Shown here one piece after another: positions 1 to 6,711 of a stretch of DNA of 11,851 nucleotides (within the stretch, counting starts at the first letter, position 1; the number at the start of each line of letters is the position of its first letter). The notes under the pieces are model-generated. The model was not told the DNA's origin. It saw nothing but the letters and a program-made list of their open reading frames with translations, and did no database searches. Origin of the DNA: Bordetella parapertussis (GTDB lineage Bacteria; Cyanobacteriota; Cyanobacteriia; PCC-6307; Cyanobiaceae); assembly GCA_943324725.2 (NCBI GenBank), contig CALPMR020000065.1, positions 1 to 11,851 of the forward strand, in the 5' to 3' direction. The position numbers and the translations under genes are program-made.

Positions 1-1
1 C

Positions 2-964
2 CAGGATCCTGCGAGTGAGGCGCTGCCCGGCTACGCCGAAGCCAAACCGATGGTGTTCTGTGGCCTGTTTCCCACCGACGCCGACCAGTACCCCGATCTG
101 CGCGAGGCCCTCGACAAGCTGCAACTCTCCGATGCGGCGCTCAAGTTCGAGCCGGAAACCAGCAGCGCCATGGGCTTTGGCTTTCGTTGCGGCTTCCTGG
201 GTCTGCTGCACATGGAGATCGTGCAGGAGCGCCTGGAGCGCGAATACGACCTGGATCTGATTGTCACCGCCCCCTCTGTGATCTACCAGGTCAACATGAT
301 CGATGGAACCACCATGATGGTGGACAATCCCGCGACCCTTCCCGATCCCCAAAAACGAGAGTCCATTGAAGAGCCCTATGTAAAACTGGAGATCTATACA
401 CCAAATTCTTACAACGGTGCCCTGATGGAGCTCTGCCAAGAACGGCGCGGTGAGTTCATTGACATGAAGTACATCACCACCGATCGGGTCACCCTTCATT
501 ACGAGATGCCCCTGGCCGAAGTGGTGACAGACTTTTTTGATCAAATGAAGAGCCGAACCAAGGGCTACGCCTCAATGGAATACCACCTGATCGGCTACCG
601 CCGCAATGAGCTGGTGCGACTTGACGTGTTGATCAACAGCGAAAAGGCCGATCCCCTCACCACCATTGTGCACCGGGACAAGGCTTATAATGTCGGCAAG
701 GGCTTGGTGGAAAAGCTCAAAGAGTTGATCCCCAGGCAACAATTCAAAATTCCGATTCAAGCTTCAATCGGCAGTCGCATCATTGCCAGTGAAAGCATCA
801 GCGCCATCCGCAAGGATGTGTTGGCCAAGTGCTATGGCGGCGACATCAGTCGCAAGAAAAAGCTGCTGCAGAAGCAGGCCAAGGGCAAGAAACGCATGAA
901 AGCCATGGGCAAGGTGGACGTGCCCCAGGAGGCCTTCATGGCAGTACTGAAGTTGAATCAGTAA
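2..964 (+). CDS. lepA: Elongation factor 4 (LepA), C-terminal part, 5' truncated by window
   Basis: LepA/EF4 is a ribosome-bound translational GTPase that acts on stalled or mis-translocated ribosomes. The frame is open from base 2, so about 320 residues of a protein usually near 600 are present; the GTPase domain lies outside the window. What is seen begins with the LepA-type [18 protein letters not shown] segment, continues through the EF-G-like domains ([19 protein letters not shown], then the [18 protein letters not shown] region), and ends in the LepA-specific C-terminal domain with [20 protein letters not shown] and a final [14 protein letters not shown]. No frameshift or missing block is visible. 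The first ~300 bases are clearly more G+C-rich than the rest. The next gene lies 52 bases downstream on the same strand with no strong terminator between. Confidence 0.98.
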   Translation, partial: QDPASEALPGYAEAKPMVFCGLFPTDADQYPDLREALDKLQLSDAALKFEPETSSAMGFGFRCGFLGLLHMEIVQERLEREYDLDLIVTAPSVIYQVNMIDGTTMMVDNPATLPDPQKRESIEEPYVKLEIYTPNSYNGALMELCQERRGEFIDMKYITTDRVTLHYEMPLAEVVTDFFDQMKSRTKGYASMEYHLIGYRRNELVRLDVLINSEKADPLTTIVHRDKAYNVGKGLVEKLKELIPRQQFKIPIQASIGSRIIASESISAIRKDVLAKCYGGDISRKKKLLQKQAKGKKRMKAMGKVDVPQEAFMAVLKLNQ

Positions 965-989
965 TGCCCAGATTTCAGAAATAAATCAT

Positions 990-1006
990 AAACCATCGAT
1001 TGGTTT
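990..1006. repeat. Small hairpin after lepA
   Basis: AAACCA and TGGTTT form a perfect 6-bp stem around the 5-base loop TCGAT. It lies between the lepA stop and the next start codon. The stem is A+T-rich and has no long T-run after it, so it is at best a weak attenuator or mRNA-processing site, and may be chance. Confidence 0.3.
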
Positions 1007-1016
1007 CCGCTTGAGC

Positions 1017-1589
1017 ATGGCACAAACCATCTCCGCCGAATATCTACGTCTTCAGCAGGAATTACATCGCAACCCTGATTATGGCGTCGCCTCGGTTGCT
1101 TTTGCGCCGATCGTTGCCACCATCTGCCAACTCAACGCAATACGGAGCATTTCCGATTACGGATCAGGCAAGCAAAGGCTACGTCCAGCGCTTGTAGACA
1201 ACGGGGTCATTCTTGAGGCCTATCACCCCTACGATCCAGCATTTCCGGAGGCTGGTGAGCCAACAACAGCACCCTTGGTGTGCTGCATCGATGTGCTTGA
1301 ACATGTCGAACCTGCCTGCCTGGATGCGGTTCTGCAGGAGTTGGCCAGCCTGGTATCTCAGCTCGCCTTTGTCACCATTCACACGGGGCCAGCGATCAAG
1401 CGACTGGCCGACGGCCGCAATGCCCATCTGATTCAAGCCCCGCCCTCCTGGTGGTTGCCGAAGATCTGCAGCGTTCTTGAGGTCCTGCATCTTGAAATGC
1501 ACGACCAGATGGGTCATGGCTTCTGGCTGTTACTTGCCCCTAAACAGCAGTCCCCCCTGATCGACGGGCAACCGGCAGGGGACTCATGA
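1017..1589 (+). CDS. Class I SAM-dependent methyltransferase-like protein (DGRNAHL type)
   Basis: A 190-residue protein with the core of a small class I methyltransferase: a motif I-like DYGSGK at residues 47-52, YDP at 72-74 in the place of the acidic strand-2 loop, and a strong post-I/motif II block CCIDVLEHVEP at about 89-99. Further on it has DGRNAHL at 132-138 and a WW pair at 145-146, a signature I recall from a family shared by picocyanobacteria and their phages; the substrate is not known to me. ATG 1017 is chosen over TTG 1011, two codons upstream; neither has a good Shine-Dalgarno. Its G+C content is lower than that of the following gene, hinting at a different origin. Its stop overlaps the next start by four bases (ATGA), so translation is probably coupled and a role in modifying a surface glycan or pilin is possible (inference). 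Confidence 0.75.
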   Translation: MAQTISAEYLRLQQELHRNPDYGVASVAFAPIVATICQLNAIRSISDYGSGKQRLRPALVDNGVILEAYHPYDPAFPEAGEPTTAPLVCCIDVLEHVEPACLDAVLQELASLVSQLAFVTIHTGPAIKRLADGRNAHLIQAPPSWWLPKICSVLEVLHLEMHDQMGHGFWLLLAPKQQSPLIDGQPAGDS

Positions 1590-3055
1590 ACAACGCAGCG
1601 CCGGGGGCTTTGGGTGCGATCCGAGAGCTGATCGCGGCGGGCAGACACCAGGAGGCGATGCCGTTGCTGGATGGCTTGCTGAGCAGCGACCAGCATGGAC
1701 TGGAGGCCCTGCGGTTGCTGGCCGAATGTCAGATCCTTGAAGGCCAGGTGGCCGAAGCCTGCGCCAGTCTGCAGTTCTGCCTGCTGTGCGATCCCGGCCA
1801 TGGCCCCACCCTGGTGAGCCTGGCCCGGCTGCTCTGGCAGAACGATCAGCTGGAGGCCGCACTGGTGCAGGTCCGGTCGCTTCTGGCCCTTGAGCCGGAA
1901 GGCCTGGAGGAGTGCCTGCTGCTGGTCAGGATCCTCCATGACGCTGAACAGTTTGATCAGGCGCTGCAGGTCTGCGACCACGTGTTGCACAGGCATGGTG
2001 ATGCCGCCGAGGCCTGGTTTGCGCGAGCCATGGTGCTGCAGTGCCAGGGTCTCTATGCCCAGGCCATCGAGGCCTACGGCCGGGCTCTGGAGCTGCAGAG
2101 CGACTGGCACCAAGCGGCGGTCAATCGAGGGCTGCTGCGCCTGCTTGGAGGCGATGCCCTCCATGGTGGGCAGGATTACGAGCGACGCTGGCTACTCGGC
2201 GAGCTGGACGAAGCGCCGGTCGTTGGCCTGCCGCCCTGGGACGGACAGCCCTGCCAGGGCACGGTGTTGCTCTGGGCCGAGCAGGGCCTCGGGGATGAAC
2301 TGTTCTGGCTTGGCTTTCTCTCCGCCTGGGTTCCCCAGGCCCAACGGCTGGCCCTGCTGCTGGATGCCCGCCTGGTGGGGCTGGTGGCCCGACACTTCCC
2401 GGGCATCACCGTCCTGCCCCGGACGGCAAAGCCCCCCGATCTGCCTGACGTGGTGGCGGCCCTGCCCCTGGCCTCCCTGCCCTGGCTGCTGGCGCGTCGG
2501 CAGCAGCCTTTGCCCCTGCCGTTCAAGCCCTGGCTGCGAGAGGAGCAGCCCGGCCCGGCCGCCGGCCCAGGCCGCCTGGGCCTGTTCTGGCGCAGTTTTC
2601 AACCCCAGCGAGGCCTGATCAAGTCCATCCATCTGCTTGATCTGGCGCCATTGGCGATGATCCCGGGGCTGGAGCTGCGATCGCTGCAATACGGCGATGC
2701 CAGCGAGGCCCTGGCGGCCTTCACCGCCGCCACCGGCACGGTGATTCAGCCGCCGGATTTTGATCCCTTTCATGACATCGAGCAACTGGTAGCAGCCATC
2801 GCCACCTGTGATGGCGTCGTCACGATTCCCAGCGTGGTGGCCCATCTCTGTGGTGCCCTGGGGGTGCCCTGTGTGGTGCTCTCCGCCTCGAGCCGAGCCA
2901 GGCCCTGGTACTGGGAGGGGGATGGGGACAGCTGCCCCTGGTATCCAAGTGTTCGGGTGTGGCGCTGCCCCGGCCGCAGCGCCTTGCCGCAGCAGCTCGA
3001 ACATCTCAGCGCCTGGGCCAACGGCCTGCTCCAGCAACGAAACCAGGCGCATTGA
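1586..3055 (+). CDS. TPR-repeat protein with C-terminal GT-B/GT9-like glycosyltransferase domain
   Basis: A 489-residue, cytosolic-looking protein without signal peptide. Residues ~1-200 are helical TPR-type repeats; the clearest unit is at ~141-174 (AEAWFARAMVLQCQGLYAQA and the following helix). Residues ~225-489 resemble the ADP-heptose-transferase-like GT-B fold: LLWAEQGLGDELFW at ~228-241 is the usual GLGD entry motif, and VVAHLCGALGVPCVVL at ~417-432 with WYWEGDGDSCPWYPSVRVWR at 441-460 is the C-terminal sugar-nucleotide region. Relatives normally read S-x-D-T/S-x-x-A-H-L-A-G-A-L-G there; here it is IPSVVAHLCGALG, so the usual Asp is missing and activity may be altered. ATG 1586 overlaps the previous stop and has AGGGG four bases upstream. 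Related proteins often sit in surface-glycan or protein-glycosylation loci; glycosylation of the neighbouring pilins is an inference. Confidence 0.85.
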   Translation: MNNAAPGALGAIRELIAAGRHQEAMPLLDGLLSSDQHGLEALRLLAECQILEGQVAEACASLQFCLLCDPGHGPTLVSLARLLWQNDQLEAALVQVRSLLALEPEGLEECLLLVRILHDAEQFDQALQVCDHVLHRHGDAAEAWFARAMVLQCQGLYAQAIEAYGRALELQSDWHQAAVNRGLLRLLGGDALHGGQDYERRWLLGELDEAPVVGLPPWDGQPCQGTVLLWAEQGLGDELFWLGFLSAWVPQAQRLALLLDARLVGLVARHFPGITVLPRTAKPPDLPDVVAALPLASLPWLLARRQQPLPLPFKPWLREEQPGPAAGPGRLGLFWRSFQPQRGLIKSIHLLDLAPLAMIPGLELRSLQYGDASEALAAFTAATGTVIQPPDFDPFHDIEQLVAAIATCDGVVTIPSVVAHLCGALGVPCVVLSASSRARPWYWEGDGDSCPWYPSVRVWRCPGRSALPQQLEHLSAWANGLLQQRNQAH

Positions 3056-3128
3056 GACTCCCCTTCGCAGCAGCGAAGTTGTCCGCCCCTGGGAAGGCTG
3101 GGGAAGTCGTTCGCTCCACGCTGCTGCG

Positions 3129-3683
3129 ATGGCGGGTCGTCTCGATCGAAGGGGTGGGATTCGTGGTGTCTCGCCAAACAAGAACAAGGCCGAGGCCGGC
3201 TTTCTGCTGCCGCTGGCATCATTGGCCTCGCTGGTGATGTTGCTGGGCTGCCTGTCGATGCAGTCGATGACCCTGCAGAACGCCCACCGACTGGCAGCGC
3301 TGACACGCCTCAGACAGGCGGAAGACAGTTCGATGTCGGCGGCCCAGCAACTGGTGGCGGCACTGCAGAGCCAGCATCGCTGCCTGTTGCCCCTCCCCCT
3401 GGAGCAATGGTCCACGGCCGGTTGCATCAGTGCAACCCAACTGCAGGATCTGGTCCGGGGCGAGGTGAACGCCGTGCCCTATCAACTTGTCGGCTGGCGG
3501 CCCCAGGCGAACGCGACCCTGAGCGCGCAGCCTGCGGCTGCCGCCACAGCCGAGCTGCTGCTGGACCTGCACCCCCTCGATCGCCAACCGTCCCAGCGTT
3601 CAGCCTTCACCGTGGCACTGCAGGGCAACCCGCCCGTGGTCAGGGATCTGCGCCCCCTCGGTCTGCGGGGAATCGCCCCATGA
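3129..3683 (+). CDS. PilX/GspK-like minor prepilin
   Basis: A 184-residue protein with a basic leader (~24 residues), then AEAG followed by FLLPLASLASLVMLLGCLSM, a hydrophobic helix at ~25-48. The G-F junction fits cleavage by prepilin peptidase. The mature N-terminus F-L-L-P-L lacks the usual Glu at position 5, as GspK-type tip pseudopilins do, and the LLPLASL opening recalls PilX. The remainder is a soluble, Gln/Ala/Leu-rich domain with Cys at 85 and 99 that could form a disulfide. The start is uncertain: ATG 3129 is the only ATG near the leader, no Shine-Dalgarno precedes it, and the frame stays open far upstream into the glycosyltransferase gene. The stop overlaps the next gene's ATG (ATGA at 3680). 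It is probably part of a minor-pilin tip complex of a type IV pilus or pseudopilus. Confidence 0.7.
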   Translation: MAGRLDRRGGIRGVSPNKNKAEAGFLLPLASLASLVMLLGCLSMQSMTLQNAHRLAALTRLRQAEDSSMSAAQQLVAALQSQHRCLLPLPLEQWSTAGCISATQLQDLVRGEVNAVPYQLVGWRPQANATLSAQPAAAATAELLLDLHPLDRQPSQRSAFTVALQGNPPVVRDLRPLGLRGIAP

Positions 3684-4099
3684 CCCTGAGTGAAACCGTG
3701 ATGGCGTCGCTGGTGTTCAGCCTGACGGCGGCGGCCTCTGTGCATGTGCTGGATCTGGTGTCGATGTCGGTGCTGGAGCTGGAGAAACGACAGCAGCGCG
3801 CCGATCAACTGGAGGCAGGACTGGTGGCCTTCGAGGGTCTGTTGCGCAGCGCCAGCCACCAGGCCGCGCCGATGGGGGATTGCAGCCAGGCGGCTGGCCA
3901 GCTGCTGCTGGTGCTCCAAGCGACACTGCCGGCGCCCGGATTGCACCGGGATCTCAGCCTGGAGCCCTCGGGCCAGGCCCTGCAGTTGCAGCTCCGTGTG
4001 GATGGCCTGAGCCAACCACGCCAACGCCGCTATCTTCCCGCCGCCCTGGGGCTGTGCCCGGTGTCTTCGCCAGGGGAGGTGGCCCGTGCGACGTCCTGA
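3680..4099 (+). CDS. PilV-like minor pilin lacking a leader peptide
   Basis: A 139-residue protein whose first residues, MTLSETVMASLVFSLTAAAS, match the mature N-terminus of a type IV pilin (F-T-L-x-E-x-x-x-A) with the critical Glu exactly at position 5 and a following hydrophobic helix to ~residue 30. There is no leader and no Gly at -1: the in-frame codons before the ATG read G-N-R-P. Either the protein is inserted without prepilin-peptidase cleavage, with Met1 replacing the processed Phe, or it is a diverged member. The rest is a small soluble domain with Cys68 and Cys126. GGGGA at 3667-3671 is a usable ribosome-binding site eight bases before the ATG. The start overlaps the upstream stop by four bases and the end overlaps the next start by 14, so it is translated from the shared minor-pilin message. 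Confidence 0.7.
   Translation: MTLSETVMASLVFSLTAAASVHVLDLVSMSVLELEKRQQRADQLEAGLVAFEGLLRSASHQAAPMGDCSQAAGQLLLVLQATLPAPGLHRDLSLEPSGQALQLQLRVDGLSQPRQRRYLPAALGLCPVSSPGEVARATS
4073..4080 (+). promoter_or_regulatory. Strong Shine-Dalgarno deciding the GTG start of the GspH-like gene
   Basis: GGGGAGGT lies five bases before GTG 4086, inside the end of the preceding coding sequence. It is the best ribosome-binding site in this operon, and it supports a GTG start that gives a canonical prepilin leader. Confidence 0.75.
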
Positions 4100-4589
4100 G
4101 CGGCAGGAAGCTGGCGGTTTCAGCCTGGCGGAACTGCTGCTGGTGGTGGTGTTGCTGGGGATCGTCGGCACGATCGGCCTGCAACAGGTGGGTCAGGATT
4201 TCGCCAGAGAGCGGGTGGAGAGTGCCAGCCGTCGCCTCGCCCTCGGGCTGGAACTCGGCCGGGTGGCCGCCAGCCGCCAGGGGCGCCCCTGTGCCCTGCA
4301 GCTCCGTGACAGCGGCTGGCAGACACCGACGTCGACCAGCCTGCCGGCTTGCCAGGACGAGCGCCTGGGCCTGGGGGAAGGCATCGCCGATCCAGCCGTG
4401 CGGTTGGAGCACAACCTGCCGGAGCAGGTGCGCTTCAGCAGCAATGGTCTGGTGCTTGATGGGGGCACCGTGCGGATCTCAGCGACTGGCACGGATCTGG
4501 TGCGCTGCCTGGTGATGTCCCTGCCGCTCGGGGTGGTGCGTGTGGGGCGTTGGCAGGACGGTAACTGCCGGCCTGATGCAGCCCTGTAA
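4086..4589 (+). CDS. GspH/FimT-like prepilin (minor pseudopilin)
   Basis: A 167-residue canonical prepilin: an 11-residue basic leader MRRPERQEAGG, then FSLAELLLVVVLLGIVGTIG with Glu at position 5 of the mature form and a hydrophobic helix to about residue 33. The Q-x-x-x-x-F-A-R-E-R-V-E-S-A-S-R-R-L-A stretch after the helix and the two-Cys C-terminal domain (Cys68, Cys89, then Cys140 and Cys160) suit the GspH/FimT family, which primes or caps type IV pilus-like fibres and in some members binds DNA for uptake. GTG 4086 is supported by the strong Shine-Dalgarno at 4073-4080. It overlaps the preceding gene by 14 bases and is followed three bases later by the PilW-like gene. Membrane insertion and cleavage by PilD are expected. 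Confidence 0.9.
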   Translation: MRRPERQEAGGFSLAELLLVVVLLGIVGTIGLQQVGQDFARERVESASRRLALGLELGRVAASRQGRPCALQLRDSGWQTPTSTSLPACQDERLGLGEGIADPAVRLEHNLPEQVRFSSNGLVLDGGTVRISATGTDLVRCLVMSLPLGVVRVGRWQDGNCRPDAAL

Positions 4590-4592
4590 GCC

Positions 4593-5189
4593 ATGCAGTT
4601 GATGGACAGAAAGGGGATCGAGAACCACCGCCTGACGGGCTTTTCCCTGTTGGAGCTGCTGCTGGCTCTGGGACTGGGATTGCTGTTGTCCACCATGATG
4701 TTGCAGGCACTGCTGGTCCATGCCTCCAGCAGCGAACGGCTGGTGCGGCTGCTGCGAGAGCGCACCCTGCAGCGCCGCACGCTGGAGCTGATCCGGGCGG
4801 AGCTCCTGCTGGCCGAACGGGTGGAGCTGGGCTCCAGCGGATCGATTCAGACCAGCTGCCCCCTGGCCGGGCGGCGGCCTCTGCTGCGGATGCTGACGGC
4901 ACAAGGGGCGATCACCTACTCGCTGGGAACAGCGCCAAGCTCAATCTGGCGAGGACAGGTGCTGATGCGCTGCGGTCCGGCCTACGGGCTCGATGGCCAG
5001 CTGGGCATCGGCGAATCCCAGAACCGGGTGGTGATCGATGCCCTGACCAGCCGCGGACTGGACATAACGCTGGCGGGGGCAGGGCAGCTGCATCTGCGGC
5101 TCAGCCAGCAATTCACGCCGCTGAACGGTGGCCCCCAGACGATTGTCAGCGAGGCCGATCTGGCAGCCGAGCTGGGGCTGACCTTGTGA
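4593..5189 (+). CDS. PilW-like minor prepilin
   Basis: A 198-residue prepilin: a basic leader ending in RLTG, then FSLLELLLALGLGLLLSTMM with Glu5 and a long hydrophobic helix (about residues 17-41). The pattern F-S-L-x-E-L-x-x-A-L-x-x-G-L is typical of PilW/GspJ-type minor pilins. The long helical stretch after the membrane segment (SERLVRLLRERTLQRRTLEL) continues the N-terminal alpha-helix, and a soluble domain with Cys90 and Cys128 follows. ATG 4593 is three bases after the previous stop; ATG 4602 is an equally possible start, and neither has a clear Shine-Dalgarno, which fits translational coupling. It is the last gene of the minor-pilin run; about 840 bases without a convincing gene follow. 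Confidence 0.88.
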   Translation: MQLMDRKGIENHRLTGFSLLELLLALGLGLLLSTMMLQALLVHASSSERLVRLLRERTLQRRTLELIRAELLLAERVELGSSGSIQTSCPLAGRRPLLRMLTAQGAITYSLGTAPSSIWRGQVLMRCGPAYGLDGQLGIGESQNRVVIDALTSRGLDITLAGAGQLHLRLSQQFTPLNGGPQTIVSEADLAAELGLTL

Positions 5190-5905
5190 CAGGAGAGCGA
5201 ACACTCGTCACAGCACCGAACACAACGCAATCAGGGATCGCAGCGACCAGAACCGAACGGGGCTCTGACGGAGCGAAGCAAGCCGAGGCAGGCAGCCATC
5301 CACAGGACAATCTTGCCACTCCAAGAATGTCGGAACATTGGGCACTACGGAGGAAGATGGGCAGATCGCCGCCATGATCCAGAGCAAGGCATCTCGCTTG
5401 ATGGCGAGGAAGAGAAGTTCGCAATGACATCAAAGCTCCAACCGGCTCTTGATCACCCAGAAGCCTCTTGCCGCTCCGGCCCCAGCAAGAGGCAACTCGC
5501 CAGATGCAGCCGAACAGGGGCAAACAGGTATTTTGGCCATCGGCCGATCATCAAGTGATCTGCACAGTTAAAATCACAGCAATACAATTAGCAACATTGC
5601 GCTGAACGCCTCCAGGCCTCAGCCAGAATGGAGCAAATGACAAGAGCCCGCCAGACATTCAAACCAATAATCTCAATCAAGCCGAGGCTAAGATCTTGCC
5701 GATTCCAGATAGAGCTACCGGATCACAACCGAACAGCCAAGGCGATGGCAGATAAGTCCAACGCCAAAGGAATGATGAGGGAGCAAACCTCTGAGCCAGC
5801 CTGCTTCCGTACCGCAGACCAGCCGTTCAAACACGGTTTTCATCCTGTCCACGGCAGACGCCGCCGAGGGACACAGGCAGACACAAGACGAACACCATCC
5901 CATGG

Positions 5906-5921
5906 GACCAATAGTATGGTC
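5906..5921. repeat. Short hairpin GACCA-N6-TGGTC
   Basis: GACCA and TGGTC pair around the loop ATAGTA. It lies a dozen bases from the stronger inverted repeat at 5933-5950, downstream of the pilA stop on the - strand. Its function is unknown. Confidence 0.35.
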
Positions 5922-5932
5922 AAATGATTGAG

Positions 5933-5950
5933 ATTGATGGACCCATCAAT
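5933..5950. repeat. Perfect 8-bp inverted repeat, possible pilA 3' hairpin
   Basis: ATTGATGG and CCATCAAT are perfect inverted copies separated by two bases. On the - strand the repeat lies about 80 bases after the pilA stop, where a transcript end could be, but no T-run follows, so a classic intrinsic terminator is not supported. A related inverted pair, AATCTCAATCA at 5669-5679 and its complement at 5925-5935, abuts it. Confidence 0.4.
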
Positions 5951-6032
5951 CCATCGGTGCCTATCATCGGCGAGCGAGTTAGACAGTCAATCAGTAACGA
6001 TCAGAAGATTTTGGTGGATGACGTGTGCTGGC

Positions 6033-6461
6033 TCAGCTCACAAAACTGCAGGTAAGATCGCCGTTGTTGCTGACGATTAAAATCGCCTTCTGAGAGGTGA
6101 GCGTCGAGAGCTGATCGAGGCAGCGAATGCCATCAGCCCTGGCCAGTCCCCAGCTCACCTCGAGGGCGGCACCGGTGCCTTCCGTGTGTGACTGGCAACC
6201 CTGGGTGATCACAACCCCACCTCGCGTCGCATTGACCGTTCCGGTAGCCGGCTGGTCACCGAGACCGGTGGCATTGATCACGGCACAGGCCTTAGCAAAA
6301 CTGAGGCCATGATTCACCATGTTACCGATCAAAGCAGCATCACGGGCTTCCAGATAACGAGGCAGAACAACAGCGGTCAGAAGGAGGAAAACGGCCAGCG
6401 TCACCATCAACTCCAGCATCGTAAAGCCTTCGCGGGAGTGAATACCTGGCTTGAGCGCCAC
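6033..6461 (-). CDS. pilA: PilA-like type IV major pilin precursor
   Basis: From GTG 6461 this is a 142-residue prepilin: a 12-residue leader MALKPGIHSREG, then FTMLELMVTLAVFLLLTAVV with Glu5 and the hydrophobic spine, followed by LPRYLEARDAALIG as in cyanobacterial PilA proteins, and KACAVINATG. C-terminal Cys residues (RCLDQL and DLTCSFVS) could form the disulfide loop of type IVa pilins. It would be the subunit of a pilus used for adhesion, motility or DNA uptake. The start is uncertain: there is no in-frame ATG before the cleavage site; GTG 6461, GTG 6476 or TTG 6554 are the options, the last giving a 43-residue leader and lying just behind a plausible promoter. It faces the minor-pilin operon but is not co-transcribed with it. 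The minor pilins nearby make a shared fibre likely. Confidence 0.87.
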   Translation of the reverse strand: MALKPGIHSREGFTMLELMVTLAVFLLLTAVVLPRYLEARDAALIGNMVNHGLSFAKACAVINATGLGDQPATGTVNATRGGVVITQGCQSHTEGTGAALEVSWGLARADGIRCLDQLSTLTSQKAILIVSNNGDLTCSFVS

Positions 6462-6523
6462 ATGTTGACGATGCACGAGCCAACAAGCAGCCAACCCAGA
6501 GCAGCTGTTGCCATGAGAGGCAT
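6407..6523 (-). CDS. Possible 38-residue hydrophobic small ORF overlapping the pilA start
   Basis: In another frame of the pilA 5' region, ATG 6523 opens a 38-residue frame whose residues 3-22 (LMATAALGWLLVGSCIVNMW) look like a membrane helix. It ends inside the pilA coding sequence. It has no clear Shine-Dalgarno. It could be an upstream ORF affecting pilA translation, a membrane microprotein, or simply a frame shadow. Confidence 0.2.
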   Translation of the reverse strand: MPLMATAALGWLLVGSCIVNMWRSSQVFTPAKALRCWS

Positions 6524-6580
6524 GCCTGAATCTTTGGGCCAAGATTCTGCTCAAAGGTTCAACTCATCATCTACATTGCA

Positions 6581-6610
6581 ATACTAAGGGCTTGCAAGGT
6601 CGAAAGTCAA
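6581..6610 (-). promoter_or_regulatory. Putative sigma-70-type promoter for pilA
   Basis: Read on the - strand, TTGACT (6610-6605, five of six matches to TTGACA) is followed after 18 bases by TAGTAT (6586-6581, four of six matches to TATAAT). Transcription would start near 6574, about 20 bases before TTG 6554 and about 110 before GTG 6461. This is by eye only; the long-leader option for pilA depends on it. Confidence 0.4.
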
Positions 6611-6711
6611 TGCTGAAGAAACTGGGCTGGCTGAACAGCTATTCCCGCTTTCCACGCTTGCCGTTCCTGGCCAAGTGGACGAAAATCACCGACACCCACA
6701 GCAAGCCTTAA
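6610..6711 (+). CDS. Short unidentified ORF, 33 residues, possibly a gene remnant
   Basis: ATG 6610 to TAA 6711 encodes a basic, aromatic 33-residue peptide beginning MLKKLGWLNSYSRFPRLPFL. The start codon touches the -35 box proposed for the divergent pilA promoter. The Shine-Dalgarno is weak: AAGG lies about eleven bases upstream. The L-P-x-L-x-x-W-T pattern looks like the tail of a longer enzyme rather than a designed small protein, so it may be the last piece of a lost gene. I do not recognise the family. Confidence 0.2.
   Translation: MLKKLGWLNSYSRFPRLPFLAKWTKITDTHSKP

Larger units (their letters stand above)
5190..6032. other. Gene-poor interval between the minor-pilin operon and pilA
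   Basis: About 840 bases near 50% G+C, lower than the coding DNA to the left. Short open frames exist on both strands (for example 5628-5927 + and 5146-5523 -), but none has a recognisable domain, a ribosome-binding site or coding-like composition. The interval holds several small inverted repeats near 5906-5950 and a TACAAT box at 5583-5588 without a good -35. No transposase, tRNA or CRISPR repeat is seen. It may hold decayed genes, a small RNA, or the untranslated 3' region of the convergent pilA transcript. Confidence 0.5.

Noticed and set aside
2192..3427. 411-residue - strand open frame
   Set aside because: Antisense to the TPR-glycosyltransferase gene and the PilX-like gene; composition is Gln/Gly/Arg-rich with no domain.
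5146..5523. 125-residue - strand frame overlapping the end of the PilW-like gene
   Set aside because: No domain, no Shine-Dalgarno, and irregular composition across a coding/non-coding border.
5628..5927. 99-residue + strand frame
   Set aside because: Basic and low in hydrophobic residues, no homology I can recall and no good ribosome-binding site; kept only as part of the gene-poor interval.
6556..6563. GGTTCAAC resembling a tRNA T-loop
   Set aside because: No matching T-stem, acceptor stem or anticodon arm around it.
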